A stretch of 38,177 nucleotides of DNA. It comes from Actinomycetota bacterium. Its GTDB lineage: Bacteria > Actinomycetota > Actinomycetes > Streptosporangiales > Streptosporangiaceae. The stretch spans positions 1 to 38,177 of the forward strand of contig JAJPIV010000127.1 of NCBI GenBank assembly GCA_021324595.1, given 5' to 3'. Below, piece by piece: positions 1 through 8,456 of this stretch (position 1 is the first letter of the stretch; every line of letters begins with the position of its first letter). The position numbers and the translations under genes were made by a program. The notes beneath the pieces are model-generated. The model worked only from the letters and a program-made list of their open reading frames with translations. It made no database searches and was not told the origin of the DNA.

Positions 1-100
1 CCGCCGGCCAGGGCGCGGGACCGCCGGCCAGGGCGCGGGACCGCCGGCCAGGGCGCGGGACCGCCGGCCAGGGCGCGGGACCGCCGGCCAGGGCGCGGGA
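1..100. repeat. 20-bp tandem repeat, five perfect copies
   Basis: Five identical head-to-tail copies of CCGCCGGCCAGGGCGCGGGA fill the first 100 bases, and the next bases (CCGCGAGCGGGAGG) look like a decayed sixth unit. The array begins at the window edge, so its true length is unknown. It sits directly upstream of the FAD oxidoreductase start. The unit is not a multiple of three, so it is unlikely to code for a periodic protein. Perfect identity suggests recent expansion or slippage; an assembly artefact is also possible. Confidence 0.95.
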
Positions 101-116
101 CCGCGAGCGGGAGGTG

Positions 117-1685
117 ATGGGCATCGGATCCGACCCGGACGCGGTCGTCGTGGGCAGCGGGCCGAACGGCCTCGCCGCGGCGGTCACGCTCAGCGCCGCC
201 GGGCTGCGGGTCCTGGTCATCGAGGGCGCGGCGGTCCCCGGCGGCGGATGCCGCACCGAGGAGCTGACCCTGGCCGGGTTCCGGCACGACACCTGCGCGA
301 CCGCGCACCCGCTCGCGCTGGCCTCGCCGTTCTTCCGCCGGTTCGGGCTGGCCGGGCGCGGCGTGGCCTTCCGCCACCCCGAGGTGGCGCTCGCGCACCC
401 GCTCGACGGCGGCCGGGCCGCGGTGGTCACCCGCTCCGTCGCCGGGACCGCGGCCGGCCTCGGCCCGGACGCGGCCGCCTACCGGCGCCTCATCGGCCCG
501 CTGGCCGCCGGGGGCGCGGACCTGGCCGCGGCGGTCCTGTCCGGCCTGCGCCGCCCGCCGCGGCCATCGGCCGCGCTGGCCGCGTTCCTCCTCGCCGGCC
601 CGCGGCCGGCGACCTCGGTCGCCCGCCGGTTCCGATCCGAGCGGGCGCGGGCGCTGCTGGCGGGAGCCGCCGCCCACGCGATGCTGCCGCTGACCGCCTC
701 GCCCACCGCCGGGATCGGGCTGTTCCTGCTCGCCCTCGCCCATCACGGCGGCTGGCCGCTGGCCCGGGGCGGGAGCGCGGCGATCACCGACGCGATGGCG
801 CGGGCGGTGCGGGCCGCGGGCGGCGAGATCACGACCGGCCGCTGGGTGCGCTCGCTGGCCGACCTGCCGCCAGCCCGGGCCGTCCTGCTGGACGTGGCGC
901 CGCGGTCGCTCGCCGCGCTCGCCGGCCCGGCGCTCCCGGCCGGGTACCGGGACGCGCTGGCCAGGTTCCGCCACGGCCCGGGCATCTGCAAGGTGGACTA
1001 CGCGCTGTCCGGGCCGGTCCCGTGGGCGAGCGCCGCGGCCCGGCTGGCCGGGACGCTCCACCTGGGCGGCCGGCTCGACGAGGTGGCGTCCTGCCTCGCC
1101 CGGGTCGCGGCCGGGCGGCACGCCGAGGCGCCGTTCGTGATCGCGGCGCAGGCGTGCGTGGCCGACCCGTCGCGCGCCCCGGCGGGCCGACACACGCTGT
1201 GGGCCTACTGCCACGTGCCACCGGGGTCGGATGTGGACATGGCCGCCGCGATCGAGGCGCAGATCGAGCGCTTCGCCCCGGGCTTCCGGGACCTGATACT
1301 GGCCAGGCGGACCCGGACCGCAGCCGAGATGGCCCGGCTCAATCCGTGCTACGTGGGCGGCGACATCGGCGGCGGCGCGACGACCCCATGGCAGCTGCTC
1401 GCCCGGCCGGTGCCCCGGTGGAACCCGTACCGGACGCCGCTGCGCGGCGTCTACCTGTGCTCGGCGTCCACGCCGCCCGGCCCGGGCGTGCACGGCCGGT
1501 GCGGCGAGCTCGCGGCGCTGGCCGCGCTGCGCGAGCGGTTCGGCGTCACGCGCCCGCCGGACATCGCGGGGATCGGGCGGGCACCGGGGCGCGCCGCGGC
1601 CGGGGGCCCGCCGGCCGCCGGGCCGCCGGGCCCATCCGGGTTATCGCCGGCCCGGGCCCCGGGCCGGGGCCAGGCCGGCGGCAGG
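117..1685 (+). CDS. phytoene-desaturase-like FAD-dependent oxidoreductase (3' end uncertain)
   Basis: The protein opens with a dinucleotide-binding motif at about residues 6-20 (VVVGSGPNGLAAA) followed by the acidic end of the second strand (VLVIEGA), and its last conserved block (GVYLCSASTPPGPGVHGRCGELAALAALRE) is the C-terminal FAD-contacting segment of the carotenoid desaturase/PYROXD2-like family. Substrate is unknown; no carotenoid genes are nearby. Start: ATG at 117, with GTG at 114 as an alternative; neither has well-spaced Shine-Dalgarno. Family homology ends near 1565, but the frame stays open to 3371, running antisense through the convergent genes. A one-base frameshift between about 1565 and 1690 would give a stop at 1691-1693 and a normal length of about 525 residues. 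The end given here is the border of the next gene, not a stop codon. Confidence 0.72.
1647..1667. terminator. GC-rich 10-bp-stem palindrome between convergent genes
   Basis: A 21-base near-perfect palindrome (arms CCGGCCCGGG and its complement around one base) lies 19 bases beyond the stop of the minus-strand dsrE-like gene at 1686 and just after the homologous part of the + strand FAD gene. Its position suggests a shared bidirectional terminator; there is no T-tract, which is common in high-GC actinobacteria. In such GC-rich DNA chance palindromes are frequent. Confidence 0.4.
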
Positions 1686-2195
1686 TCAGATGAACAGGGT
1701 GATGTCGGCCTTCGCCGCCATGTCGATGAAGCTCGCCGCGCCCAGGCTCGGCTGCAGGCCGTCGATGAAGTCCTCCGGCGCCAGACCGTACAGGTCCATC
1801 GTCATCTGGCACGGGTGCAGCCGCACGCCCAGGTCGATCGCCATCTGGAGCAGCTCGGTCGGGCTCGCGACCTTGTACTGGCGCGCCAGCTTCTTGATCA
1901 TCATGGTGCCCGCGCCGCCGAAGTGGATCTTGCCGAGCTTGAGGTGGTCGGTGCCGCCGCGATCCACCACCGACTCGCCCTTCTGCATCCAGTTCTTGCC
2001 GGTGAGCCGCTTGTCGTTGCGCTGGAGCACCCGCAGGCCCCAGAACGTGAAGAACACGTCGACCTCGAGCCCGGAGGCGGCGGCCGTCGTTGCCAGGATC
2101 ATGACCGGCCAGACCCGGTCCAGGTCATTGCTCCAGCAGATCATCGCCAGCCGCTTGGCGCGGTCGGGGTCGTCCGCGGCCTGGGTGTCGTTCAT
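1686..2195 (-). CDS. DsrE3A-like sulfurtransferase (DsrE/DsrF/peroxiredoxin-like fold)
   Basis: A 169-residue DsrE-family protein. After a short hydrophilic leader the first strand (RLAMICWSNDLDRVWPVMI) and the following helix and strand (AASGLEVDVFFTFWGL) are typical of the DsrE3A-type group, longer than classic DsrE. The likely persulfide-carrying cysteine is C129 in the stretch GVRLHPCQMTMDLYGL; C20 is near the N terminus. Such proteins pass sulfane sulfur to and from TusA in the cytoplasm and are regular members of sHdr loci. It is the last gene of the long minus-strand operon, 63 bp behind an lbpA gene. A good Shine-Dalgarno (GAAGGAGGAG) lies before the ATG. Substrate and direction of transfer are inferred from family knowledge. 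Confidence 0.85.
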   Translation of the reverse strand: MNDTQAADDPDRAKRLAMICWSNDLDRVWPVMILATTAAASGLEVDVFFTFWGLRVLQRNDKRLTGKNWMQKGESVVDRGGTDHLKLGKIHFGGAGTMMIKKLARQYKVASPTELLQMAIDLGVRLHPCQMTMDLYGLAPEDFIDGLQPSLGAASFIDMAAKADITLFI

Positions 2196-2258
2196 GGTGT
2201 CTCCTCCTTCGGTTCCCGGGGCGGGGGATCCGCGCCGCGAGTGGCTGGGGCGCGGCGC

Positions 2259-2714
2259 TCATTCGGCGCACCGGAAGCACCGGATGCCGCGCTCGTCGAT
2301 GAGGGCCCGGTACCGCTCGAAGGCTTCCGGCGCCGGCAGGAGGTGGCCGCGCTCGGCGCCCAGCATCGTGGGCCGGATTCTGGCCATCCAGCCCGCGCCG
2401 TAGGGGTCACGGTTGGCGATCGCGATGTCGGCGGCGAAGCCCGCCTCGTTGACGTCGGTCAGCTCGCCGGTCAGCGGGGTGGGGAAGGGTCCCACCCACT
2501 TGGCGCTCTCGATGATCGCGACCGGGCGCCCCCGGGCGAACACCTTGCCGGTCCGCCGCCAGGACACCTGCACCATCCGGCCGCCCATGGTCTGCGCCAC
2601 GTCGGTCATCCCGATCACGGCCGACTCGCCCTCGAACCTGACCCAGACGTTCAGGTCCACGTCGTACAGGCGGTCGCCGGGGACCGCGCAGCCCTGCCAG
2701 AGGAAATCGGCCAC
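2259..2714 (-). CDS. lbpA: LbpA-type lipoate-binding protein (GcvH-like), copy 1
   Basis: A 151-residue glycine cleavage H-like protein. The biotinyl/lipoyl fold is visible, with the expected lipoylation lysine K72 in the hairpin IIESAKWVGP, preceded by IGMTDVAQ and followed by the conserved block NRDPYGAGWMARIRP. Members of this family next to sHdr genes are not glycine cleavage subunits but carriers of lipoate that serve the sHdr complex in the cytoplasm; no gcvP or gcvT is present here. It lies 6 bp behind another lbpA, so the two are co-transcribed. The C terminus carries a C-X2-C (IRCFRC) not seen in the other two copies, which could add a redox or metal function. Confidence in the family is high, in the exact partner moderate. 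Confidence 0.88.
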   Translation of the reverse strand: MADFLWQGCAVPGDRLYDVDLNVWVRFEGESAVIGMTDVAQTMGGRMVQVSWRRTGKVFARGRPVAIIESAKWVGPFPTPLTGELTDVNEAGFAADIAIANRDPYGAGWMARIRPTMLGAERGHLLPAPEAFERYRALIDERGIRCFRCAE

Positions 2715-2720
2715 CGCGCC

Positions 2721-3158
2721 TCACCCGCCGCAGGCGATCCCTTCCGCGTCGAGGAACGCCCGGTAGGCGGCGATCCCGTCCGCCCCGGTGGCCAGGTCGG
2801 CGGCGTCGGCCTCCCAGTCGGTCGGCCGGAGCCTGGCCACCCAGCCCGCGCCGTACGGGTCGGAGTTGATGAGGCCGGGCGAGGCCACCAGGTCCGCGTT
2901 CACCTCGACGATCTCCCCGCCGACCGGCGCCGGGACCGGCCCGACCCACTTGCCGCTCTCCACGGTCGCCAGGTTCTTGCCCTTGGCGATCACCTTGCCC
3001 GGGGCCTTCAGCGTCACCGCGATGATGGTCTTGGCCAGGCTCTGCGCCACGTCGGTCATGCCGACGGTGACCAGCTCGCCCTCGGGCCGGGCCCACACGT
3101 GCTTGCCGACGACGTAGTACAGGTCGTCGGGCAGGTCGCAGTTGTTGATGACCGTCAT
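2721..3158 (-). CDS. lbpA: LbpA-type lipoate-binding protein (GcvH-like), copy 2
   Basis: A 145-residue GcvH-like protein with lipoylation lysine K70 in TVESGKWVGP and the downstream signature NSDPYGAGWVARLRP. It is clearly related to the neighbouring copy at 2259-2714 but differs at the lysine hairpin (ESGK against ESAK) and in the strands around it. Its ATG overlaps the stop of the preceding gene (ATGA), so translation is probably coupled. It is expected to carry lipoate that cycles between reduced and persulfide or oxidised states on the sHdr complex. Because the window holds three paralogues, a division of labour is possible; the sequence alone does not tell which one is used for sulfur oxidation. 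Confidence 0.88.
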   Translation of the reverse strand: MTVINNCDLPDDLYYVVGKHVWARPEGELVTVGMTDVAQSLAKTIIAVTLKAPGKVIAKGKNLATVESGKWVGPVPAPVGGEIVEVNADLVASPGLINSDPYGAGWVARLRPTDWEADAADLATGADGIAAYRAFLDAEGIACGG

Positions 3159-3481
3159 CGGCCACGCTCCCGTCCGCCGCTCATGCTTCCCGCGCGCCCG
3201 TCCCCGGGCGGCGGGTGGTCACCGTGCTCGGCCGCCAGGTGGTGGACGAGCATGTCGAGCGCCACCATCTGGATCTGGCGGCTGAACTCGTCGCGGAACC
3301 CGGGGTCGCGCGAGCCTTTCCTGATCAGGTGCTCGTACCGGGCGCCGCACAGCGGGCAGGTGACCTCGTAGAACAGCCTGCCGTGGCGCTCGGTGACGGC
3401 GGCGGCGTCGCCGTGCCGCTCCGCCAGGTGGGCGTGCAGCTCGCGGGCCGGGCCGCCGAACGGGCACCAGGGGCAGGTCAC
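3155..3481 (-). CDS. small two-finger C2H2-like protein of the sHdr operon, unknown function
   Basis: A 108-residue protein starting at GTG 3481, whose start overlaps the stop of the EMO gene (GTGA) and whose stop overlaps the next ATG (ATGA), so it is a genuine operon member. Two finger-like motifs are visible: C3-X2-C6-X11-H18-X4-H23 (begins CPWCPFGG) and C42-X2-C45 followed by H81-X4-H86 (begins CPLCGARYEHLIRKG). Between them lies an amphipathic helix region (EFSRQIQMVALDMLVHHLAAEH). The tail is glycine- and arginine-rich and disordered. It could bind zinc or an Fe-S cluster and act as an assembly or regulatory factor for EMO or EtfAB, but I do not recognise a named family. The reading frame runs open upstream, antisense to nothing coding, so the GTG start is chosen from the overlap. 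Confidence 0.72.
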   Translation of the reverse strand: MTCPWCPFGGPARELHAHLAERHGDAAAVTERHGRLFYEVTCPLCGARYEHLIRKGSRDPGFRDEFSRQIQMVALDMLVHHLAAEHGDHPPPGDGRAGSMSGGRERGR

Positions 3482-5553
3482 GGCCGGGCTCCCGCCCCGG
3501 CCGGCGCCGTCACGTCGGCGCCCCGGGCCCGGTCGACGAGCTCGACCAGGTCCACGACGTGGATGCGGCCCTCGTTCCCCGTGGTCTTGACGGCGTCGGA
3601 GTACATCACGTAGTCCTTCGGGCAGGAGACCGCGAAGTGGTCCACGCCCAGGGCGACGGCCTCGCGGATCCGGTTCTCGCTCGGCCTCTCGGCCGCCGGC
3701 CCGGCAGGCCCGCCGGCGGCGTCGGCCGCGGGCGCGCCGACCGGGATCGCCTCGGTCATCCAGATCCGGCCGCCGCCCGCGCCGCAGCAGTACGTGTTCA
3801 GCCGGTTCCGCGGCATCTCCACCAGCTGGCAGCCGAGCGCGGCGAGCACCCGGCGCGGGGGCTCGGTGAGCCGGTTGTGCCGGGCCAGGTAGCACGGGTC
3901 GTGGTAGGTGACCCTCAGGCCCAGCGGCGCCACCGGGATCGCGCCGTCGGCGAGCAGCCGGTCCAGCAGCTGCGAGTAGTGGCTGACCGGCTTGTCCAGG
4001 CCCCAGGACGGGTACTCGTTGCGCAGGGTGTTGTACGCGTGCGGGTCGGTGGTGAAGATCTCCTCGAAGCTGGCCCTGGCGAACGCCGCCATGTTCTGCT
4101 CGGCGAGCATCTGGAACAGGCCCTCCTCGCCGACCCGGCGCACGTCGTTGCCATCGTCCCGCTCGTCCTCGAACAGCAGGCCGAAATCGACCCCCGCGTC
4201 GCGCAGCAGCACGGCGAGCCGCCGGGACAGCGACTGGATCCGCTCGTCGAACGAGGCGAAGTCACCGACGAACCACAGGTACCGCACCGGCTCCTTGCGG
4301 GCGTCCTTCACCGCGAACCCGGCGTCCCTGGTCCACCTGGCCCGCATCCGGCCCGACTTGCCGAACGTGTTCCCCTGCTGGGCGCCGGACCGCAGCACCT
4401 GCTGGATGGCCGGCTCGATCCGGCCCTCCTCGACCAGCCGCCGGCGCATGGTCACGATCGTGTCCACGTGCTCGATGTCGACCGGGCACTGCTCGACGCA
4501 CGCGCCGCAGGTGGTGCAGGACCAGACCACGTCCGCTCCGATCACGTCGGGGACGAGCGCGGCCGCGGCCCCCGGCGACCCTGGCGGCGAGGCCATCAGG
4601 TGATCGCGCAGGCCCATGACCAGCAGCTTCGGCGACAGCGGCCGCCCGGAGTTCCACGCCGGGCACGCCGCCTGGCACCGCCCGCACTCGGTGCAGGTCA
4701 GCGTGTCGAGGAGCTGCTTCCAGGACAGCTCGCCGATCGTCCCCGCGCCCGGGGCCGCGGGCACGCCGTCCGCCGCCGGGCGGGACGGCAGGTCGCCGAG
4801 CGCGCCGAGCGCCCGCGGGCGCCGGGAGAACAGGACGTTCAGCGGCGCCAGGAAGATGTGCAGGTGCTTGGAGTAGGTGACGAAGACCAGGAAGCCCATG
4901 ATCACCGCGACGTTCGCCAGCAGGAACGCCGTCTCGATCACCCGGTTCGCCGCCGGCCCGGCGGGCCGCAGCAGGGCGGCGAGCCCGTGCGAGGCGAACG
5001 CCGCCCCGCCGTAGGGGAAGTCCCCGGTGTTGACCTGCGCGGCCCGGTACAGCAGGAGCGTGACCATGACCGCGGCGATCCCGCCGAGGGTGAGCCAGGC
5101 CGCGCGCGCGTGCGAGCCGTAGAACCGCGACCGCCTCCCGCGCCGGGCCGGCGAGTCGGCCAGGCGGGTCACGGTGAACACCACCAGGCCGGCCAGGACG
5201 ATGACCGCGAACAGGTCCTCGGCGAACCCGACGGCAGCCCAGTGGCCGATCACCGGGATCGCGAAGGACCTGGACCAGAACGTGTCCCCGAGCGCCTCGG
5301 CGATCGTCAGCAGCAGGATCAGGAACCCCCAGAAGACCAGCGCGTGCGGCACCCCGGACCGCCAGCGCCTGAGCAGCTTGCGCTGCCCCAGCACCTCGGT
5401 GACCTGGGCGAGCGCCCGGGCGGGCAGCCCGGCGGCCCGGCCGGGCGCGGGGGCGCCCGAGCGCACCAGGCGGGCGAGCCACAGCGCCCGCCGGCCGGCC
5501 AGCGCCAGCCCGGCGAGCACGATCGCCGCGCCGAGAACGATCCGCAGCAGCAC
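3478..5553 (-). CDS. emo: membrane EtfAB:quinone oxidoreductase, EMO/EtfD type (HdrD-like)
   Basis: A 691-residue protein that would take electrons from EtfAB and reduce (methyl)menaquinone. Domains: about five transmembrane helices at residues 1-20, 68-88, 105-130, 150-172 and 205-228 (NarI-like haem b/quinone domain); two [4Fe-4S] motifs, C287-X2-C290-X2-C293-X3-C297 and C346-X2-C349-X2-C352-X3-C356; then an HdrB/D part with one CCG motif (TYHDPCYLARHN and NTYCCGAGGG). The first CCG repeat lacks its cysteines (VGDFASFDERIQ), so probably one non-cubane cluster is bound. GTG start at 5553 with AAGGAGGG 8-9 bases upstream. It follows etfB-etfA, which fixes its role better than sequence alone. 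Family relatives include mycobacterial EtfD of fatty acid oxidation; here the sHdr context argues for sulfur electrons. Confidence 0.85.
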   Translation of the reverse strand: MLLRIVLGAAIVLAGLALAGRRALWLARLVRSGAPAPGRAAGLPARALAQVTEVLGQRKLLRRWRSGVPHALVFWGFLILLLTIAEALGDTFWSRSFAIPVIGHWAAVGFAEDLFAVIVLAGLVVFTVTRLADSPARRGRRSRFYGSHARAAWLTLGGIAAVMVTLLLYRAAQVNTGDFPYGGAAFASHGLAALLRPAGPAANRVIETAFLLANVAVIMGFLVFVTYSKHLHIFLAPLNVLFSRRPRALGALGDLPSRPAADGVPAAPGAGTIGELSWKQLLDTLTCTECGRCQAACPAWNSGRPLSPKLLVMGLRDHLMASPPGSPGAAAALVPDVIGADVVWSCTTCGACVEQCPVDIEHVDTIVTMRRRLVEEGRIEPAIQQVLRSGAQQGNTFGKSGRMRARWTRDAGFAVKDARKEPVRYLWFVGDFASFDERIQSLSRRLAVLLRDAGVDFGLLFEDERDDGNDVRRVGEEGLFQMLAEQNMAAFARASFEEIFTTDPHAYNTLRNEYPSWGLDKPVSHYSQLLDRLLADGAIPVAPLGLRVTYHDPCYLARHNRLTEPPRRVLAALGCQLVEMPRNRLNTYCCGAGGGRIWMTEAIPVGAPAADAAGGPAGPAAERPSENRIREAVALGVDHFAVSCPKDYVMYSDAVKTTGNEGRIHVVDLVELVDRARGADVTAPAGAGARP

Positions 5554-5625
5554 GGTTGGACCCTCCTTCGCTCGCCGTTGGCCGGGGGGAACGGGCCGCC
5601 GGTCCGGCCGTCCCGCCCCGGCCGC

Positions 5626-6588
5626 TCAGCCGTTCAGCCGCTCGGTCAGCGCGGGCACCAGGTCGAACAGGTCGGCGGTGGTCCCGTAGTGGGCCACGTC
5701 GAAGATCGGCGCGCTGGCGTCGGTGTTGCACGCGATGATCAGCTCGGCGTCCCGCATGCCCTCCAGGTGCTCCGGCGCCCCGGAGATCCCGAACGCCAGG
5801 TAGGCCCTCGGCTTGACCTTCAGCCCCGACTTGCCGACCTGCCTGGTCTTCGGCAGCCAGCCGTTGTCGGTGACCGGCCGCGACGCCGACAGCGCCGCGC
5901 CGAGCGCGTCCGCGAGCTCGGCAACGATCTCGATGTCGTCCTTCGAGCCGATCCCGCGCCCGACCGACACGAGCACGTCCGCCGCGGTGATGTCCACGTC
6001 GCCGGCCTCCGGCTCGATGACCCGGCGCAGCCGCGTCGCCACGCCGTCCAGCCCGGGCGGCGGCGGCACGGCCACGACCTCGGGCGCCGTCCCGGTGCCC
6101 GGGGGGCTGGCCGGGAACGAGCCGGCGACCACGGTCGCGATGCCGCGGTCGCCGGGCAGCTCGACCTCGGCGAGGGCCTTGCCGCCGAGCACCTGGCAGG
6201 TGGCCACCGGCACGCCGTCCTCGACGGCCAGGCGCGTCGCGTACGCGGCCATCGGCGCGTCCCACAGCACCGCCAGGGCGGCGCCCAGGTCCAGGCCCAC
6301 GGTGGCGTTCGACAGCAGCAGCAGCCGGGGGGACCGCTCCGCCAGCAGGTGGGCGAGGGCCACCTCGTAGGCCTGGGGCACGTATCCGGCCAGCGCCGGG
6401 TGGTCCATCCACAGCACCGTGGCCGCGCCCCCCAGCTGGCCGGCCAGGTCGGCCGGGCCGAGGACGGCCACCTGGGCGGTGCCGCCGAGCCCGCCCGCGA
6501 GCTCGGCCGCCTTGCCGAGCAGCTCGCGGGTGGAATCGCTGACCGTGCCGCCGGAGTGCTCCGCGAGCACCAGGACGTCTCCTGCCAT
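5626..6588 (-). CDS. etfA: electron transfer flavoprotein, alpha subunit
   Basis: A 320-residue FixB/EtfA protein. The N-terminal domain starts MAGDVLVLAEHSGG and the C-terminal FAD domain contains the hallmark blocks LVSVGRGIGSKDDIEIVAELADALGA, SRPVTDNGWLPKTRQVGKSG, KPRAYLAFGISGAPEHLEGM and IIACNTDASAPIFDVAHYG. It forms a heterodimer with EtfB, encoded 4 bp upstream. The gene lies between the lipoyl assembly genes and the EMO gene, so it most likely carries electrons from the sHdr complex to the membrane quinone pool and not from acyl-CoA dehydrogenases, none of which are nearby. Whether it bifurcates cannot be decided from this reading. Confidence 0.93.
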   Translation of the reverse strand: MAGDVLVLAEHSGGTVSDSTRELLGKAAELAGGLGGTAQVAVLGPADLAGQLGGAATVLWMDHPALAGYVPQAYEVALAHLLAERSPRLLLLSNATVGLDLGAALAVLWDAPMAAYATRLAVEDGVPVATCQVLGGKALAEVELPGDRGIATVVAGSFPASPPGTGTAPEVVAVPPPPGLDGVATRLRRVIEPEAGDVDITAADVLVSVGRGIGSKDDIEIVAELADALGAALSASRPVTDNGWLPKTRQVGKSGLKVKPRAYLAFGISGAPEHLEGMRDAELIIACNTDASAPIFDVAHYGTTADLFDLVPALTERLNG

Positions 6589-6592
6589 CGCC

Positions 6593-7357
6593 CTATCCCT
6601 TCACCAGGCCGCGCGCGGCCAGCAGCTCGACGATCTGCCCAGCGACCGCGTCCGCCCCGCCCTCCAGCATCTGGGCGCGCGTCGTCCGCTCCGGCGCGTA
6701 CATCCGGCGGACCAGCGGGCCCTCGCCGGCCTCCCCGGCGTCCGCGGCCGCGTCCTCGATCCCGCCGGCCGCCATGACCTGGCGGATCTTGCTGATCGGC
6801 GCGTACCTCGGGGCCTGCCGGGCCGCCTGCACCCCGATCACGGCGGGCAGCGGCAGCTCCAGCTCCTGGGACCGCCCGCCGGAGAACTCCTGCCGCACCG
6901 TGACCGACCCGTCGCCCGGCTCGACGCCGGTCACCACGCCGGCGTGCGGCAGCCCGAGGCGCGCCGCCAGCATCGGGGCCAGCTGGCCGTCCAGGTCGTC
7001 GACCGTCTGGACCCCGGTCACGATCAGGTCGGCCGGATTCCGCCTCAGGTAGGCGGCGAGCAGCGCGGACCTGGCCCGCGCCGAGCCCGCCTGCCCGGCG
7101 ATCCTGACCGCCGCGTCGGCGCCCTTGGCGATGGCCGTGTACAGGACCTGGCCGATCTCCGGGTCGCCGTCCAGGCCGACGGCGACGACCTGCCCCCCGG
7201 CCGCCTCCCGGACGAGCAGGGCCTCCTCCAGGGCCTGGTCGTCCCACTCGCTGAGCACGAACGTCAGGTACTCGGTGTCGATGCCGGCGCCGTCCGGCGT
7301 GAACTCGATCTCCTCGACCAGGTCGGGGACCGTCTTGAGGGGGACCACGATGCGCAC
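6593..7357 (-). CDS. etfB: electron transfer flavoprotein, beta subunit
   Basis: A 254-residue FixA/EtfB protein beginning MRIVVPLKTVPDLVEEIEF, with the AMP-binding region rich in the expected signatures (LSEWDDQALEEALLVREA, GVQTVDDLDGQLAPMLAARLGLPHAGVVTGVE). The GTG start at 7357 is supported by AAGGAG about eight bases upstream. It pairs with the etfA product encoded immediately downstream. The presence of etfAB in the same operon as shdrC1-B1-A-hyp-B3 is what distinguishes the type II sHdr layout from type I, which instead has hdrC2 and hdrB2. Confidence 0.93.
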   Translation of the reverse strand: MRIVVPLKTVPDLVEEIEFTPDGAGIDTEYLTFVLSEWDDQALEEALLVREAAGGQVVAVGLDGDPEIGQVLYTAIAKGADAAVRIAGQAGSARARSALLAAYLRRNPADLIVTGVQTVDDLDGQLAPMLAARLGLPHAGVVTGVEPGDGSVTVRQEFSGGRSQELELPLPAVIGVQAARQAPRYAPISKIRQVMAAGGIEDAAADAGEAGEGPLVRRMYAPERTTRAQMLEGGADAVAGQIVELLAARGLVKG

Positions 7358-7373
7358 GCGGGTTTCTCCTTCC

Positions 7374-8456
7374 TCAGGGCACCAGGGACTCCAGGCGAAG
7401 CTGCGCGCCGATGTCGCGCAGGTCGCCGGCGGCGGGCGGGAACGGGTAGTCGCGGAAGGGCTCGGACGGCCGGTAGGACCCGTAGGGCCTGGTGCAGCCC
7501 GGCTGGCCGTCGCCGCCCGGGCAGCCGTTGGTCATGAACGCCACCCCCTGGCCGGCCACGGCGGCCACCGCGGCGCGGTCGGCCCGGAGCCGGACCAGCG
7601 TGCCGGCCTGGTCGAACTCGAACCGCTCGGCACCGTAACCCTCGGCCTCGATCAGGTGCCTGGCCAGCTGCATCCGCCGCCACCGGGTCAGCGCCGACTT
7701 CGGGCGGGCGGCCAGCCGCGAGCCCGGCTCGGGGTTGAAGCAGAACAGGTAGGAGAAGACCTGCCGGTCCCGCAGCGCGAGGAAGATCTCGACCAGGTCC
7801 CGGTCGGTCTCGCCGAGGCCGACGAGCGTGTGCACGTTGACCTTCCACGGGCCGAAGATCTCCCGCGCGTCCCCGATGACCTCCCAGTACTTCTCCCACT
7901 TCAGGCCGCCCGCCGGGACATCGGTGCGCAGGCTGCGGAACAGCTGCTCGGTGACCGCGTCCAGGCCGATCCCGATCATGTCCACGCCCAGCGCCTTGAA
8001 GGTCTCCAGCCGCCGCCGGCTCAGCGTCGGGGGCGCCACCAGGATCGACAGGGGGGTCCGCACCGCGGCGGTGATCCTCCTGGTGATGTCGCAGGTGTCC
8101 CGGTAGGCGTGACCGTGGGTCACCATCGAGATGCACAGCCTGGTCAGCGTCGCCTCGTGCTCGGCCATCCGCGCGACCAGGTCGTCGGTGCGCACCAGGG
8201 GCCACTCGACCCGGATGAACGACTTGTCCCCGTAGGCGCCGGGCCTGGTCCGGGCCAGGCCGCAGTACCCGCAGTCGGACAGGCACCCCTCGTCGTAGCT
8301 GAGCAGCAGGTTGATCCCGCCGAAGTCGAAGTCCCGGCTGAACCGCCCCGACCGCATCCGCAGCGCGATCGCGCTGGCCATCGAGATCCGGACATGCTCC
8401 GGGCTGGTGCGCGCCTGGCCGGCGCGGTCGTCCAGGATCGGCAGCTGAACGGTCAC
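7374..8456 (-). CDS. lipS1: radical SAM lipoyl synthase, LipS1-like
   Basis: A 360-residue radical SAM protein with the cluster motif C58-X3-C62-X2-C65 (CLSDCGYCGLAR) and downstream barrel signatures (KVNVHTLVGLGETDRDL). Near the C terminus two more cysteines (TNGCPGGDGQPGCTRPYGSYRP) may bind an auxiliary cluster that donates sulfur. The pair LipS1/LipS2 replaces classical LipA and inserts the two sulfurs of lipoate on the octanoylated carrier. Its GTG start at 8456 overlaps the upstream lipoate ligase stop (GTGA). I assign LipS1 because it resembles the biotin-synthase-related group (COG2516-like) better than its partner at 9628-10611; that split is from memory and could be reversed. Confidence 0.75.
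   Translation of the reverse strand: MTVQLPILDDRAGQARTSPEHVRISMASAIALRMRSGRFSRDFDFGGINLLLSYDEGCLSDCGYCGLARTRPGAYGDKSFIRVEWPLVRTDDLVARMAEHEATLTRLCISMVTHGHAYRDTCDITRRITAAVRTPLSILVAPPTLSRRRLETFKALGVDMIGIGLDAVTEQLFRSLRTDVPAGGLKWEKYWEVIGDAREIFGPWKVNVHTLVGLGETDRDLVEIFLALRDRQVFSYLFCFNPEPGSRLAARPKSALTRWRRMQLARHLIEAEGYGAERFEFDQAGTLVRLRADRAAVAAVAGQGVAFMTNGCPGGDGQPGCTRPYGSYRPSEPFRDYPFPPAAGDLRDIGAQLRLESLVP

Noticed and set aside
1-100. CRISPR array
   Set aside because: The 20-base units are contiguous with no spacers.
2259-2714. glycine cleavage system H protein of a gcv operon
   Set aside because: No gcvP, gcvT or lpd nearby; three copies lie among sHdr and lipoate genes.
3559-6777. 1072-residue + strand open frame opposite EMO and etfAB
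   Set aside because: Composition is arginine/proline/glycine with no domain, while the minus strand carries clear Fe-S and Etf motifs; long antisense frames are expected at this GC content.
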